Shown: positions 8,857 through 17,736, counted from the first letter of the stretch. The stretch is DNA of 64,000 bases from Clostridiales bacterium (GCA_015243575.1 CP042469.1:4740929-4804928); one strand, 5' to 3'. Numbers and translations: made by a program. The notes: generated by a model not told the origin, from the letters alone.

Positions 8857-8862
8857 TCATAA

Positions 8863-9127
8863 ATACAAGTAAATGAATGAAACCGTTGAAGCAGAAAAAA
8901 ATCAGAAAGCGACCTGATAGAGAGCAGGGGTTGGTGGAAGCCTTGCAGGGAGTGCTGAATAATATGGACTGCTGAGGGCGGCGTTAAATGCGCCGACGTA
9001 GGATCCGCGTAAGTGGTCAGGGATATGTTTGTATCCTGCTGAGAGTTCTTGATAGAACTGAAACAAGGTGGCACCGCGGAAGTATTTTCGCCCTTGATCT
9101 GTACGTTAGATCAAGGGCTTTTTATTT
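8863..9127 (+). promoter_or_regulatory. T-box leader riboswitch, probable tryptophan (UGG) specifier
   Basis: The 14-nt T-box core AAGGTGGCACCGCGG lies at 9065-9079. It is followed by an intrinsic terminator (GCCCTTGATCT pairing with AGATCAAGGGC, then a T-run, 9090-9127). Stem I features are present: the AGAGAG element near 8919-8924 and a GGTTGGTGGAAGCC distal segment. In the expected specifier position the sequence AATATGGACTGCTGAGG contains TGG at 8965-8967 followed by A. Uncharged tRNA-Trp would stabilise the antiterminator and switch on the dehydrogenase and, by inference, the trpXYZ-like genes. T-box identity is firm; the UGG assignment is supported by the downstream transporter type but should be checked by folding. 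Confidence 0.93.
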
Positions 9128-9150
9128 TTGAAAAAAGGAAAGAGGATAAT

Positions 9151-10092
9151 ATGCAGAACTATGGAAAAATTGTAATTATCGGCGCTGGTCATGTCGGCTC
9201 GCATTGTGCGATGGCTCTTGCCTGGCGAAGCGTCTGCAGTGAAATTGTCCTGGTTGATCTTGACAGAAAAAAAGCAGAAGCACAAGCGTTGGATGTAGGA
9301 GATGCACTTTCCTTTCTGACCGCGAATACGGAAGTAAGGGCAGGAAGCTATTCGGACTGTTCTGATGCGGATATCGTTGTCATCGCAATCGGAGAACCCA
9401 GGCAGCCAGGGCAAACCCGGCTGGATCTTTTGGAAAGCTCTGCAAGGATGCTGAATGCTCTGATCGGTGAGCTAAAGCAAATTGAAATAAGAGGGATCGT
9501 AGTTACCATAACAAATCCTGCTGATATCGTTGCTGACTATGTCCGTCGAGGACTGGGAATGGATCGATTCAGAGTCTTTGGAACTGGAACTTTGCTGGAT
9601 ACGGCTCGCTTGATCAGAATCCTGTCTGAAGAAACTGGAGCAAAGCGAGGTGAAATCAGAGCGTTTTCCCTGGGCGAGCACGGTGATTCCTCCATGATTC
9701 CTTTTTCGCAAGTACTGATACATGGTAAGCCTTTTGAAAGTTTTGCACAGCTCGACAAAGAAGTGGTACTGCAACGAACTCGGATGAGTGGAATGGATAT
9801 TATTAACGGCAAGAATTCCACGGAGTTTGGAATCGGTCAAGTGTTATCGCTGCTCTGTGAGGGTATCCTAAGAGATGAAAAAATGATTTTCCCACTATCT
9901 GTTTTGCTGGAAGGAGAATACGGGCAGAAAGAGGTCCACTGCGGTGTTCCTTGTCGGATTGGCAGAAATGGGATTGAAGAAATTGTAGTGTTGGCACTTT
10001 CAGCCGAAGAGCAGCAACAACTGAATACATCCTGTGAGATCATTCGAAAACATATCGCAATGGCGCAGGCAGCAGCTCCACAAAACGCTTAA
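9151..10092 (+). CDS. NAD-dependent 2-hydroxyacid dehydrogenase, LDH/MDH family
   Basis: Cytoplasmic oxidoreductase of 313 residues. The Rossmann motif GAGHVG is at residues 11-16 and an acidic residue at 36-38 favours NAD. Catalytic residues are in place: Arg90 in GQTRLDL, Asp150 and Arg153 in GTLLDTARL, and His177 in GEHGDS. The specificity position before the active-site loop (GEPRQPGQTR) is Arg84, where lactate dehydrogenases have Gln and malate dehydrogenases Arg, so a dicarboxylic 2-oxoacid is possible. In contrast, the Trp-type T-box and downstream trpXYZ-like transporter point to aromatic 2-oxoacids such as indolepyruvate. ATG 9151 follows AAAGAGGA and lies just beyond the T-box terminator. 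Longer frames start inside the riboswitch and are not real. Confidence 0.88.
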   Translation: MQNYGKIVIIGAGHVGSHCAMALAWRSVCSEIVLVDLDRKKAEAQALDVGDALSFLTANTEVRAGSYSDCSDADIVVIAIGEPRQPGQTRLDLLESSARMLNALIGELKQIEIRGIVVTITNPADIVADYVRRGLGMDRFRVFGTGTLLDTARLIRILSEETGAKRGEIRAFSLGEHGDSSMIPFSQVLIHGKPFESFAQLDKEVVLQRTRMSGMDIINGKNSTEFGIGQVLSLLCEGILRDEKMIFPLSVLLEGEYGQKEVHCGVPCRIGRNGIEEIVVLALSAEEQQQLNTSCEIIRKHIAMAQAAAPQNA

Positions 10093-10184
10093 ATGATAAG
10101 TGATATGACAAAATTAGAAGCATTTTATATATTTTAAATTTAACCATCGGTTAATATTGATTCATAGAAAGTGAGTGTATTATT

Positions 10185-11213
10185 ATGAAAGCATTAAAAA
10201 AAATATTTCTGTTCACAGTCGTAACTGCCCTTGTAGCCTTGAGTCTGAGTGCCTGCGGAGGCAAGACGGCCGATAACGGCGCAGAAACACCTGAAAATGT
10301 AAAGCCAAAGCTCAAGATCGCGATTGTTCAGCCAATGAGTCATACTTCGTTGGATCAAATTCGGGATACTATCATTTCTGAGCTCGAAGCATCCGGCCTC
10401 AATACTGAAATTGAAACCCTTAATGCGAATGGAGACACTTCAGCTCTTGCTACTATTTTGCAGAATGTAAAATCCAAGGGCGTTGATATTGTTATTCCAA
10501 TCGCAACTCCGACTGCGCAGAGTGCAAAGAGCGTATTTGATGGGGATGGAACTCCTATTGTGTTTGCCGCAGTTTCAAACCCTGTGGCGGCAGGACTGAC
10601 TGGAGAAGACTGCAAGGATATTACTGGAGTATCCAACAACATTCCATCCGACGAGATTGTAAAACTCATATCCAATTTCCAGCCGGATTATAAAAAGATT
10701 GGGTTTCTTTATACTTCCAGTGAAACCAATTCTGTTGCTACCATTGCAGCTGCCAAAGCTTATTGTGATGAGAATGGAATTGCTTATGAAGAATCCTCCA
10801 TTGCGAGCCTGACAGAACTTCAAGCAGCAGTAAACAGTCTGCTATCGAAAGGCGTTGATGCGTTGTATACCGGAAATGACAATTCCATCGCATCCGCAAT
10901 GCCAACCTACACCGATGCAGCTTATGCAAAAAAAATCCCTGTATACTGCGGAGCAGATTCCATGGTTGCTGACGGAGGCTTTGCAACCATTGGCGTGAAC
11001 TATGTACAGCTGGGTAAACAGGTCGCAGCGATGGTTGAAAAGGTAGCAGCTGGTACATCCCCTGCAGAAATGCCATACGAAACACTTGCCGAATATGCCA
11101 AGTTTGTGAATTTACAGGCAGCAGACAAAATCGGCTTTGCGCTTACGGATCAGATGCTGGAGGGATTCAGCGTGCTGGTTGAAAAGGATGGCACGAGTCA
11201 TTTTGGCCAATAA
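10185..11213 (+). CDS. trpX: TrpX-like substrate-binding lipoprotein of an ABC importer
   Basis: Extracellular lipoprotein of 342 residues with lipobox LSLSAC (Cys24). The mature protein matches the ABC substrate-binding family (two Rossmann-like lobes): LKIAIVQPMSHTSLDQIRD, VDIVIPIATPTAQSA, TPIVFAAVSNPVAAGL, DYKKIGFLYTSSETNS and VDALYTGNDNS. In Firmicutes this family, with its two-gene partner, forms the T-box-controlled tryptophan importer TrpXYZ; related systems carry tyrosine or other substrates. The upstream T-box with a UGG codon supports tryptophan here. The 92-nt gap after the dehydrogenase has a short palindrome (TTAACC-ATC-GGTTAA) but no clear terminator, so co-transcription is likely. 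Confidence 0.87.
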   Translation: MKALKKIFLFTVVTALVALSLSACGGKTADNGAETPENVKPKLKIAIVQPMSHTSLDQIRDTIISELEASGLNTEIETLNANGDTSALATILQNVKSKGVDIVIPIATPTAQSAKSVFDGDGTPIVFAAVSNPVAAGLTGEDCKDITGVSNNIPSDEIVKLISNFQPDYKKIGFLYTSSETNSVATIAAAKAYCDENGIAYEESSIASLTELQAAVNSLLSKGVDALYTGNDNSIASAMPTYTDAAYAKKIPVYCGADSMVADGGFATIGVNYVQLGKQVAAMVEKVAAGTSPAEMPYETLAEYAKFVNLQAADKIGFALTDQMLEGFSVLVEKDGTSHFGQ

Positions 11214-11277
11214 ATCTTTCGGTAAGCATCTATAACCGTCGATATTTATTTTAAAGAGAAGATAAGAGATATGAGAT

Positions 11278-12228
11278 ATGCTATACTTTGACATGCTACT
11301 ATCAGCGCTGGGCCAGGGTGCAATTTATGCACCCATGGCTCTTGGCGTATTTATAGCCTTTAGAATCTTGAATACTCCGGATTTGACAATCGATGGCAGC
11401 TTTGTATTCGGGATGACAGTCTGTGCCATGGTAACTGTGGCAGGGCATCCGATTGCTGCCGTCTTTGCGGGCACTGCAGCAGGAATGATTGCAGGTCTCG
11501 TAACCGGAATCCTGCAGACAACATTGCAGATTAATGCCATTTTATCTGGAATTTTGACCATGACAGGCTTATATACCATTAACTACATGGTGCTTGGCGG
11601 GCAGGCGAACCTTTACCTGCAAAGCATGCAGACCAATGAAACTGGTGTTGAGGTACCCGTTGCGAGCCAGACCATTTATAAAATGATGGCATCGGTATTC
11701 GGCAGCGGAGAGATTTCTGCACTTGTATTATCTGCAATTATAGTAGTGGTGGTTTCTATCATTTTATGCATCTTCTTTAAAACGCGGCCGGGCATGGCCA
11801 TCAGGGCCACAGGCGATAACGAAGAGATGGTGCGATCTTCCTCAATCAATGCCGATCGTTCCCGTACCTTCGGGATCATGCTGGCCAATAGCCTTGTTGG
11901 ACTGTCTGGAGCGATGCTTTGCCAGCAGCAGCGCTATGCGGACCTGGGCAGCGGTAATGGAATGCTGGTCGTGGGCTTAGCCTCCGTTATTATCGGCCAG
12001 GCACTGTTTGGAAAGCGAGGCGTTACCATCGGCGTAGTGTCGGCTGTGGTTGGTTCGGTGATCTACCGCATTATTCTTCAGGGTGCTTACCAGATTGATA
12101 TGCCAAGTTATATGGTCAAGCTACTGTCTGCCCTTATTGTGACAATTGCACTTGTAATGCCGCTTACCAAAGAAAAAATGAACACCATGCGGATTCGCCG
12201 TGCGGGAGAAAAGGAGGCATACAAATGA
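11278..12228 (+). CDS. trpY: TrpY-like ABC importer permease
   Basis: Membrane protein of 316 residues with about 8-9 helices, of the branched-chain amino acid/ribose permease type (BPD_transp_2). Recognisable segments are FRILNTPDLTIDGSFVFG near the N terminus, TRPGMAIRATGDNEEMVRSS (coupling loop to the ATPase) near residue 180, and a closing hydrophobic stretch. It overlaps the ATPase gene by four bases (ATGA), implying translational coupling. The ribosome site before ATG 11278 is weak (AAGAGA). It transports the ligand delivered by the upstream lipoprotein. Confidence 0.9.
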   Translation: MLYFDMLLSALGQGAIYAPMALGVFIAFRILNTPDLTIDGSFVFGMTVCAMVTVAGHPIAAVFAGTAAGMIAGLVTGILQTTLQINAILSGILTMTGLYTINYMVLGGQANLYLQSMQTNETGVEVPVASQTIYKMMASVFGSGEISALVLSAIIVVVVSIILCIFFKTRPGMAIRATGDNEEMVRSSSINADRSRTFGIMLANSLVGLSGAMLCQQQRYADLGSGNGMLVVGLASVIIGQALFGKRGVTIGVVSAVVGSVIYRIILQGAYQIDMPSYMVKLLSALIVTIALVMPLTKEKMNTMRIRRAGEKEAYK

Positions 12229-13025
12229 GTTCACAGCTTTCTATCACCCACCTGACAAAAAGTTTTGAGACGGGAACTGCAAACCAGAAAATTGCACTGG
12301 ACAATTTTTCGCTAGAGGTGGAAACAGGAGAATTTATAACGATACTTGGCTCTAACGGCGCAGGAAAATCTACGCTGTTCAATGCAATTCTGGGAAAGTT
12401 CCTTCCGGATAGCGGAAGAATCATACTGGACGGAGAGAATATTACCTATTGGAAGGATTATAAAAGAGCGGAAAAGATCGGCTGCCTGTTTCAAAATCCC
12501 CTTCGCGGAACAGCTCCCAATATGACCATCGAAGAAAATCTGGCACTGGCTTATACAAGGAATGCTTCAAGATCTTTTTTCGCAGTGAGCCGTAAAGATT
12601 CTGACTACTTCCGCGAATTGCTGGCGACTCTGGACTTGGGGCTGGAAAACCGGATGAAAACAAAGATGGGACTTCTTTCAGGAGGACAAAGACAGGCTGC
12701 ATCACTGCTTATGGCAACGATCGCCAAACCGAAGCTGCTTTTGCTGGATGAGCATACTGCAGCTCTTGATCCAGTTACTTCAATGAAGGTGCTGGAAATA
12801 ACCGGGCAGATTATCGCACAAAACCGATTGACTGCGTTGATGATCACACATGATATGAATCAGGCTCTGACCTTTGGAACCAGAACCATCATGATGGATC
12901 GAGGAACGCTGGTGTTGGATATCCATGGACCGGAACGAGCAGAAATGACTCCGAGAAAATTGGTGGACCTTTATACCGATCAATCAGGACAAATGCTGTC
13001 CGACAGAACGATGCTTTCGTTATAA
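12225..13025 (+). CDS. trpZ: TrpZ-like ABC importer ATP-binding protein
   Basis: ATPase of 266 residues. Walker A GSNGAGKST lies near residues 43-51, followed by the Q-loop LFQNPLRG, signature LSGGQRQ, Walker B LLLLDEHTAALD and switch His in ITHDMNQAL. In Walker B, EHTAALD replaces the usual EPTxxLD, a His-for-Pro change also seen in the related uncharacterised ABC ATPase group. The start overlaps the permease stop. An unusually perfect palindromic terminator follows, which closes the operon that begins at the T-box. Confidence 0.92.
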   Translation: MSSQLSITHLTKSFETGTANQKIALDNFSLEVETGEFITILGSNGAGKSTLFNAILGKFLPDSGRIILDGENITYWKDYKRAEKIGCLFQNPLRGTAPNMTIEENLALAYTRNASRSFFAVSRKDSDYFRELLATLDLGLENRMKTKMGLLSGGQRQAASLLMATIAKPKLLLLDEHTAALDPVTSMKVLEITGQIIAQNRLTALMITHDMNQALTFGTRTIMMDRGTLVLDIHGPERAEMTPRKLVDLYTDQSGQMLSDRTMLSL

Positions 13026-13040
13026 TAATATGGACTTACA

Positions 13041-13072
13041 GAAACGCTGAATTCTTAAGAATTCAGCGTTTC
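13041..13072. terminator. 32-nt perfect palindrome ending the trpXYZ-like operon
   Basis: GAAACGCTGAATTC-TTAA-GAATTCAGCGTTTC is its own reverse complement over all 32 bases. The following bases are only moderately T-rich, so termination is probable but not guaranteed. It can act in both directions. Confidence 0.75.
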
Positions 13073-13200
13073 TCAATGTTTCTGTTCATCTCGTCCCAGC
13101 ATATATATAATAATGACGCTGTTATCATGTAATGAAAGTAAATGTTACATGACACTAGTCATATGCCTGCTGCTGCAAGGCACTGGGGGGATCGTCGGAT

Positions 13201-13980
13201 ATGGAAAAAAATATTGATTTTGGCTATGTTGCCGATCTTTATGATTATTATGCCACAGGTTCATACGATTTGAATTTCTATAGAAACCTCTGCAGAAACA
13301 GGGAAAACATCTTAGAACTGATGTGTGGGACAGGAAGGGTGTCCATCCCTTTAATCAGGGAGGGCTTTCCCATTACCTGTGTGGATTATTCAGAGGAAAT
13401 GCTGGAAGTTTTTCGGTCAAAACTTGGCGATGAGTCAGAAAATTCTCGTCTTGTTTGCCAGGATGTATGTGAGCTTGAAATGGATCATCTTTATGACCTG
13501 ATCGTCATCCCCTCCAATTCCTTATCTGAAATTTTGGATAAAGCAAAACAGCGAAAGGCGATCCAAAACATTTACCGACATCTCAAACCGGGCGGTATAT
13601 TTTTCTGTGCACTATATAATCCGTTTTACCGGGTAAAACAGGCTGATGGAACGATCAAATATTTGGGGAAATATAATCTGGACGGCGGAAGATCCATGGT
13701 AATCACCTATTATAATATCTATTTGAGTGATCTGCAGATCATCAGCGGCACTCAGTTTTATGAAATCTACGATTCTAATAATAGAATGATTGAGAAACGC
13801 TGTCTTGATGTACGTTTTTCCGTAATTACAAAAGAAGAGATTTGTCAGATGGCGAGGTCAGCAGGATTTTCTGTGAAAGCAGTTTACGGGGATTATGAAC
13901 CTTATCATTATGATGAGAAAAGTACCTATATGAATTTTGTCTTTGTCAAAGAAAAACGAGGGGGAAGGTGCAGACGATAA
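13201..13980 (+). CDS. Class I SAM-dependent methyltransferase
   Basis: Cytoplasmic protein of 259 residues. The SAM-binding motif I is ILELMCGTGRVSIPL near residue 38, motif II has the acidic CVDYSEEML, motif III is DLIVIPSNSL, and HLKPGGIFF follows (motif post III). This is the general ubiE/type-11 methyltransferase fold; the acceptor cannot be predicted. The N-terminal YVADLYDYYATGSYDLNFY is typical of small-molecule methyltransferases of this group. It stands alone, preceded by GGGGGGATCG and followed by more than 300 bp of non-coding DNA. Confidence 0.88.
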   Translation: MEKNIDFGYVADLYDYYATGSYDLNFYRNLCRNRENILELMCGTGRVSIPLIREGFPITCVDYSEEMLEVFRSKLGDESENSRLVCQDVCELEMDHLYDLIVIPSNSLSEILDKAKQRKAIQNIYRHLKPGGIFFCALYNPFYRVKQADGTIKYLGKYNLDGGRSMVITYYNIYLSDLQIISGTQFYEIYDSNNRMIEKRCLDVRFSVITKEEICQMARSAGFSVKAVYGDYEPYHYDEKSTYMNFVFVKEKRGGRCRR

Positions 13981-14226
13981 GGGCTCAAATTACGCATAAA
14001 GAAGCATAATGTGAATAATTATGCATGAAAAAGAATGGTGATATTTGTAGAAAATAATGATTAAACATCACAAAAAATACAATTTAAAATGGTGTGGTTT
14101 ATGTAGGGTATTCGCGAAAGTAATCATGAATTAATTGATGTAAATGTTGCAATTACTCACATTTGAATTAAAACTGGTTTCAGAAGTGAAACGTCGAATC
14201 TTGTCGAAATATATTCAAGCTTCTTG

Positions 14227-14255
14227 TTGATAAGGTTGTTAAATTGATGTAAGAT
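14227..14255 (+). promoter_or_regulatory. Probable promoter of hppA
   Basis: TTGATA (14227-14232), 17 nt, TAAGAT (14250-14255), about 44 bp before the start codon. The rest of the gap 13981-14226 is A/T-rich. Its only other structure is a small dyad GCATAA/TTATGC (14008-14026), which may end the methyltransferase transcript. Confidence 0.5.
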
Positions 14256-14298
14256 AATTGAGTGCTTATAATATATTTTAACGAGGAGGTGTATTAAA

Positions 14299-16743
14299 AT
14301 GCACTGTAAAATGAAGAGCCTCATGATAGGACTTTTCGTCTTATGTACACCTGTGACGGCTTACGCCAATGAAGCAGACTTGGACATTCCGCAGTTAAGC
14401 TCGTCCCAGAATTCACTGTTGATGATCGGTATGGCGATCTGTGTTCTTGGGGTATTTTTTGGGTTTTATCAATTCAATAAGGTGAAGAAACTTCAGGCAC
14501 ATCAATCAATGCTGGATGTAGCAAACACAATATATGAGACGTGTAAAACCTACCTAATTCAGCAGGGAAAATTTCTTGGTCTTCTTTTAGTCTTCATCGG
14601 TGCCTGCATAGCTTTCTATTTCGGTGTACTGGAAGGAAAAGGTATTGGAGGAGTCAGTGTAATCCTTTTCTGGTCTGTAATTGGTATCTTGGGCTCATAT
14701 GGAGTCGCATGGTACGGAATTCGCATGAATACCATGGCTAACAGCCGAATGGCATTCGCATCACTTGAAGGGAAACCTTTAAAGCTATTAAATATACCAC
14801 TTGATGCTGGAATCAGCATCGGCGTTCTCCTGATTTGCGTAGAACTATTTATGATGCTAGTGATTCTGCTCTTTATTCCGAGAGATCTTGCCGGAGCCAG
14901 TTTTATTGGGTTTGCGGTGGGAGAATCTCTTGGCGCTTCGGCTCTTAGAATTGCTGGTGGAATTTTTACAAAGATTGCAGACATCGGATCAGACCTCATG
15001 AAGATCGTATTTAAAATCGGTGAGGATGATCCCAGGAATCCAGGCGTTATAGCAGACTGCACCGGAGACAACGCGGGAGACAGCGTTGGTCCTACCGCTG
15101 ATGGATTTGAAACATACGGTGTAACCGGTGTGGCACTGGTCTCTTTTATCGTACTTGCCGTAACCGGTGATCTGCAAAGAGATCTTCTTGTCTGGATCTT
15201 TACGATGCGCGTTCTTATGATTATTACATCTGTAACTGCGTTCTTTATCAACAGAGTGGTTACAAATGAGAAATATAAGAATGCAGTGGATTTAGATTTC
15301 GAAGAACCTTTGACCAGCCTGGTCTGGATGACCTCAATTTTATCTATCGTTGTAACCTTTATTGTCAGCTACGTTCTCATCGGCCCAGGTACCATAGTCT
15401 ATGCGGCAGGAGGCAATCTATGGATTGTGTTGTCCTGCATTATCAGCTGCGGAACCATCGGAGGAGCTTTGATTCCAGAGCTTACAAAGGTTTTTACAAG
15501 CCCAAAATCAAAGCATGTTAATGAGGTTGTCAATACCTCCAGAGAAGGCGGAGCATCCCTGAATATTCTCTCTGGCCTCATAGCAGGAAACTTCAGCGCT
15601 TTCTGGATGGGTATGGTGTTCTTCATTCTCATGCTCATCGCTTATTTGGCAAGCGGCTTTGGTCTTGCAGATATCATGATCTATCCCTCGATTTTTGCTT
15701 TTGGTCTGGTTGCCTTTGGATTCCTGGGAATGGGACCTGTCACCATTGCGGTGGACAGCTATGGTCCGGTAACGGATAACGCACAGTCTATTTATGAGTT
15801 GTCTCTGATCGAATGCACGGAAGGGATTGACGAAGAAATTAAGCAGAAGTATGGTTTTGAACCAAATTTTGAAGTTGCAAAACACTTCCTTGAGGCAAAT
15901 GATGGGGCAGGAAATACCTTCAAGGCAACTGCCAAGCCTGTATTGATCGGAACGGCGGTTGTCGGTGCCACCACCATGATTTTCTCTCTGATCCTTGTCA
16001 TTGAAAAGGTTATAGGGGTTAAGCCTGAGTTGATTTTGAATATGCTGAATCCCTATACGATACTCGGCTTTATCTGCGGAGGGGCGGTAATATACTGGTT
16101 TACTGGAGCTTCTATGCAGGCGGTATCAGCAGGTGCTTATAAAGCAGTGGAATACATAAAACAAAACATTAGACTTGATGAGGATGCGGACCTGAAAGCT
16201 TCTACTGAAAAATCCAAAGAGGTTGTAAAAATCTGCACCCAGTATGCACAGAAGGGTATGCTGAATATCTTTATCGTTGTATTCTCATTCACACTTGCTT
16301 TTGCGTTTTTCTCTGCGCCGGCAAAAAGCCCTTACCCGGTTTCCTTCTTCGTTTCATATCTGATTTCCATTGCGGTTTTCGGATTATATCAGGCGATATT
16401 CATGGCCAACGCGGGGGGATGCTGGGATAATGCAAAGAAAGTGGTTGAGGTTGACTTAAAGATGAAGTGTACGGAGCTTCACGATGCCACTGTCGTAGGA
16501 GATACGGTAGGAGATCCGTTCAAAGACACCTCCTCTGTTGCATTAAATCCCATCATTAAGTTCACTACACTTTTCGGTCTGCTGGCAATGGAAATTGCAA
16601 TTACCGATTCGTTTAAGGGCATTGCGCCTTACGTTGGTGGTATCTTCTTTGTCATTGGTTTGGTATTTGTGTATCGTACCTTCTACACAATGAGAATCCA
16701 GCCGAAGGCGGAACCGGAAAGCGTAAGTATGGCAGAAGAATAA
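14299..16743 (+). CDS. hppA: Membrane-bound ion-pumping pyrophosphatase, divergent K+-independent type
   Basis: Integral membrane enzyme that couples PPi hydrolysis to H+ (or Na+) export. At 814 residues it is longer than the usual 660-770, with an N-terminal signal-like segment ending TAYANE before the first core helix. The PPi/Mg site is recognisable: GEDDPRNPGVIADCTGDNAGD near residue 243. The normally conserved GADLVGKVE just before it reads GSDLMKIVFK, so the signature differs. Later motifs GDTVGDPFKDTSSVALN are intact. In GNTFK (about residue 538) a Lys occupies the site that is Ala in K+-dependent enzymes, so K+ independence is predicted. Pumped ion is uncertain. Confidence 0.95.
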   Translation: MHCKMKSLMIGLFVLCTPVTAYANEADLDIPQLSSSQNSLLMIGMAICVLGVFFGFYQFNKVKKLQAHQSMLDVANTIYETCKTYLIQQGKFLGLLLVFIGACIAFYFGVLEGKGIGGVSVILFWSVIGILGSYGVAWYGIRMNTMANSRMAFASLEGKPLKLLNIPLDAGISIGVLLICVELFMMLVILLFIPRDLAGASFIGFAVGESLGASALRIAGGIFTKIADIGSDLMKIVFKIGEDDPRNPGVIADCTGDNAGDSVGPTADGFETYGVTGVALVSFIVLAVTGDLQRDLLVWIFTMRVLMIITSVTAFFINRVVTNEKYKNAVDLDFEEPLTSLVWMTSILSIVVTFIVSYVLIGPGTIVYAAGGNLWIVLSCIISCGTIGGALIPELTKVFTSPKSKHVNEVVNTSREGGASLNILSGLIAGNFSAFWMGMVFFILMLIAYLASGFGLADIMIYPSIFAFGLVAFGFLGMGPVTIAVDSYGPVTDNAQSIYELSLIECTEGIDEEIKQKYGFEPNFEVAKHFLEANDGAGNTFKATAKPVLIGTAVVGATTMIFSLILVIEKVIGVKPELILNMLNPYTILGFICGGAVIYWFTGASMQAVSAGAYKAVEYIKQNIRLDEDADLKASTEKSKEVVKICTQYAQKGMLNIFIVVFSFTLAFAFFSAPAKSPYPVSFFVSYLISIAVFGLYQAIFMANAGGCWDNAKKVVEVDLKMKCTELHDATVVGDTVGDPFKDTSSVALNPIIKFTTLFGLLAMEIAITDSFKGIAPYVGGIFFVIGLVFVYRTFYTMRIQPKAEPESVSMAEE

Positions 16744-16759
16744 ATTATACAAAAAGTGG

Positions 16760-16795
16760 AAAGCTCTGTGCCATTTGGCACAGAGCTTTTCTGTT
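16760..16795 (+). terminator. Intrinsic terminator of hppA
   Basis: AAAGCTCTGTGCC pairs perfectly with GGCACAGAGCTTT around ATTT, followed by a T-rich tail. It lies between convergent genes and may also serve the hemerythrin transcript on the minus strand. Confidence 0.88.
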
Positions 16796-16846
16796 TTAAT
16801 TGGGTTTCTATAGCTGTTCTTATCGGCGAAAAGAATCCGATCATGG

Positions 16847-17248
16847 TTATCGGCTGTTTGCAAAAACACCTATTTTTTTGTCCTCAACGGAAATGTGCTT
16901 CAACAGCCAGTCAACGACCATTTGATTGGCATTGAGGATCACGATGATATTTCCGCCGGATTCTTCGTATTCTTTTTTCAGCTTTGCCAGTGCTCCGATG
17001 AAATCCGCATGCATTTTTTTCTGCCCCTCAAAGCCGGGGTAGTTGATAGAGAGCATGTAGCTTTCCTCATCTTTGAAATGCTTTTTGGTATAATCATCTA
17101 AAAAGCCCAGCAACGGAGAGATGAATTCCTTTGACTTATTATTTTTTCCTGCTTCAAAGAGCTGATTTGCCATATCAAACAGCTTCTGGTGCTGCTGGTC
17201 GATACTTCCGACTCCAACGGATAAATTCGATGTCCATTCAATTGCCAT
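16847..17248 (-). CDS. Bacteriohemerythrin with one altered iron ligand
   Basis: Cytoplasmic four-helix-bundle di-iron protein of 133 residues that binds O2 (or possibly NO/peroxide). Family ligands visible are His20 (DQQHQKLF), His57 and Glu61 (HFKDEE), His80 (KMHADF), His118 and Asp123 (HISVED). The usual HxxxH pair of helix C reads QKKMH, so the first histidine is Gln76. The di-iron site would lack one of five histidines unless Gln substitutes. It follows desulfoferrodoxin by 21 bp on the minus strand; AAAGGAT precedes the ATG. Joint expression suggests oxygen or radical defence in an anaerobe. Confidence 0.93.
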   Translation of the reverse strand: MAIEWTSNLSVGVGSIDQQHQKLFDMANQLFEAGKNNKSKEFISPLLGFLDDYTKKHFKDEESYMLSINYPGFEGQKKMHADFIGALAKLKKEYEESGGNIIVILNANQMVVDWLLKHISVEDKKIGVFANSR

Positions 17249-17269
17249 CTTACGGTATCCTTTCGTTAT

Positions 17270-17653
17270 TTATATAGCAGCCTTCCACAGTCCGTGCAGG
17301 TTGCAATATTCGTATGCAGCAACAGCAGTTTCGCCATCACTCAGAGCAAAGGAGGCTTTTGGCTCTGCGCCGACTTCAAGATATTTGAACTGTCCTCCCA
17401 GACTTGTCTGAAGGTAGATCCAAGCGATATGATGTTCTGGCAGCATGGGGTGGGCTACGCTTCCAACCGCTACAGTCACTGTGCTTCCGTCAGCTTCTAC
17501 AACAGGAACGTGCTTTTCAGTTGCGCCGTCGCTTGTGTTGGCTTTCATTTCAGTCATGTTTTCCCCGCAACATGAAACCGGGGCACCGGACTCCTCCAGT
17601 AAAGTGATGATGTTTCCGCAGTGCTTGCAGATAAAGAATTTTGGTTCTTTCAT
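17270..17653 (-). CDS. dfx: Desulfoferrodoxin (superoxide reductase)
   Basis: Cytoplasmic 127-residue enzyme reducing superoxide to peroxide with rubredoxin-type electrons. Both iron centres are complete. The desulforedoxin-like centre I uses Cys9, Cys12, Cys28 and Cys29. Centre II has His48 (in EKHVP), His68, His74, Cys117 and His120 (YCNLHG), and Glu46-Lys47 precede His48 as in catalytic enzymes. The start at 17653 (MKEPKFF) is chosen because GAAAGGAG lies 8 nt upstream; the longer frame begins on that ribosome site. It is the first gene of a two-gene unit with the hemerythrin. Confidence 0.95.
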   Translation of the reverse strand: MKEPKFFICKHCGNIITLLEESGAPVSCCGENMTEMKANTSDGATEKHVPVVEADGSTVTVAVGSVAHPMLPEHHIAWIYLQTSLGGQFKYLEVGAEPKASFALSDGETAVAAYEYCNLHGLWKAAI

Positions 17654-17706
17654 AATGTAAACTCCTTTCAATCTATCATAATGTAATTTTTTTGTGAACT
17701 AAAAAA

Positions 17707-17736
17707 ATTATACCACATTCTTTCGAAATCAAACAA
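17707..17736 (-). promoter_or_regulatory. Probable promoter of dfx
   Basis: On the minus strand: TTGTTT (17736-17731), 18 nt, TATAAT (17712-17707), about 54 bp ahead of the dfx start. Confidence 0.5.

Noticed and set aside
14616-15251. 211-codon minus-strand frame inside hppA
   Set aside because: It lies fully within a certain gene on the opposite strand, a typical shadow frame.
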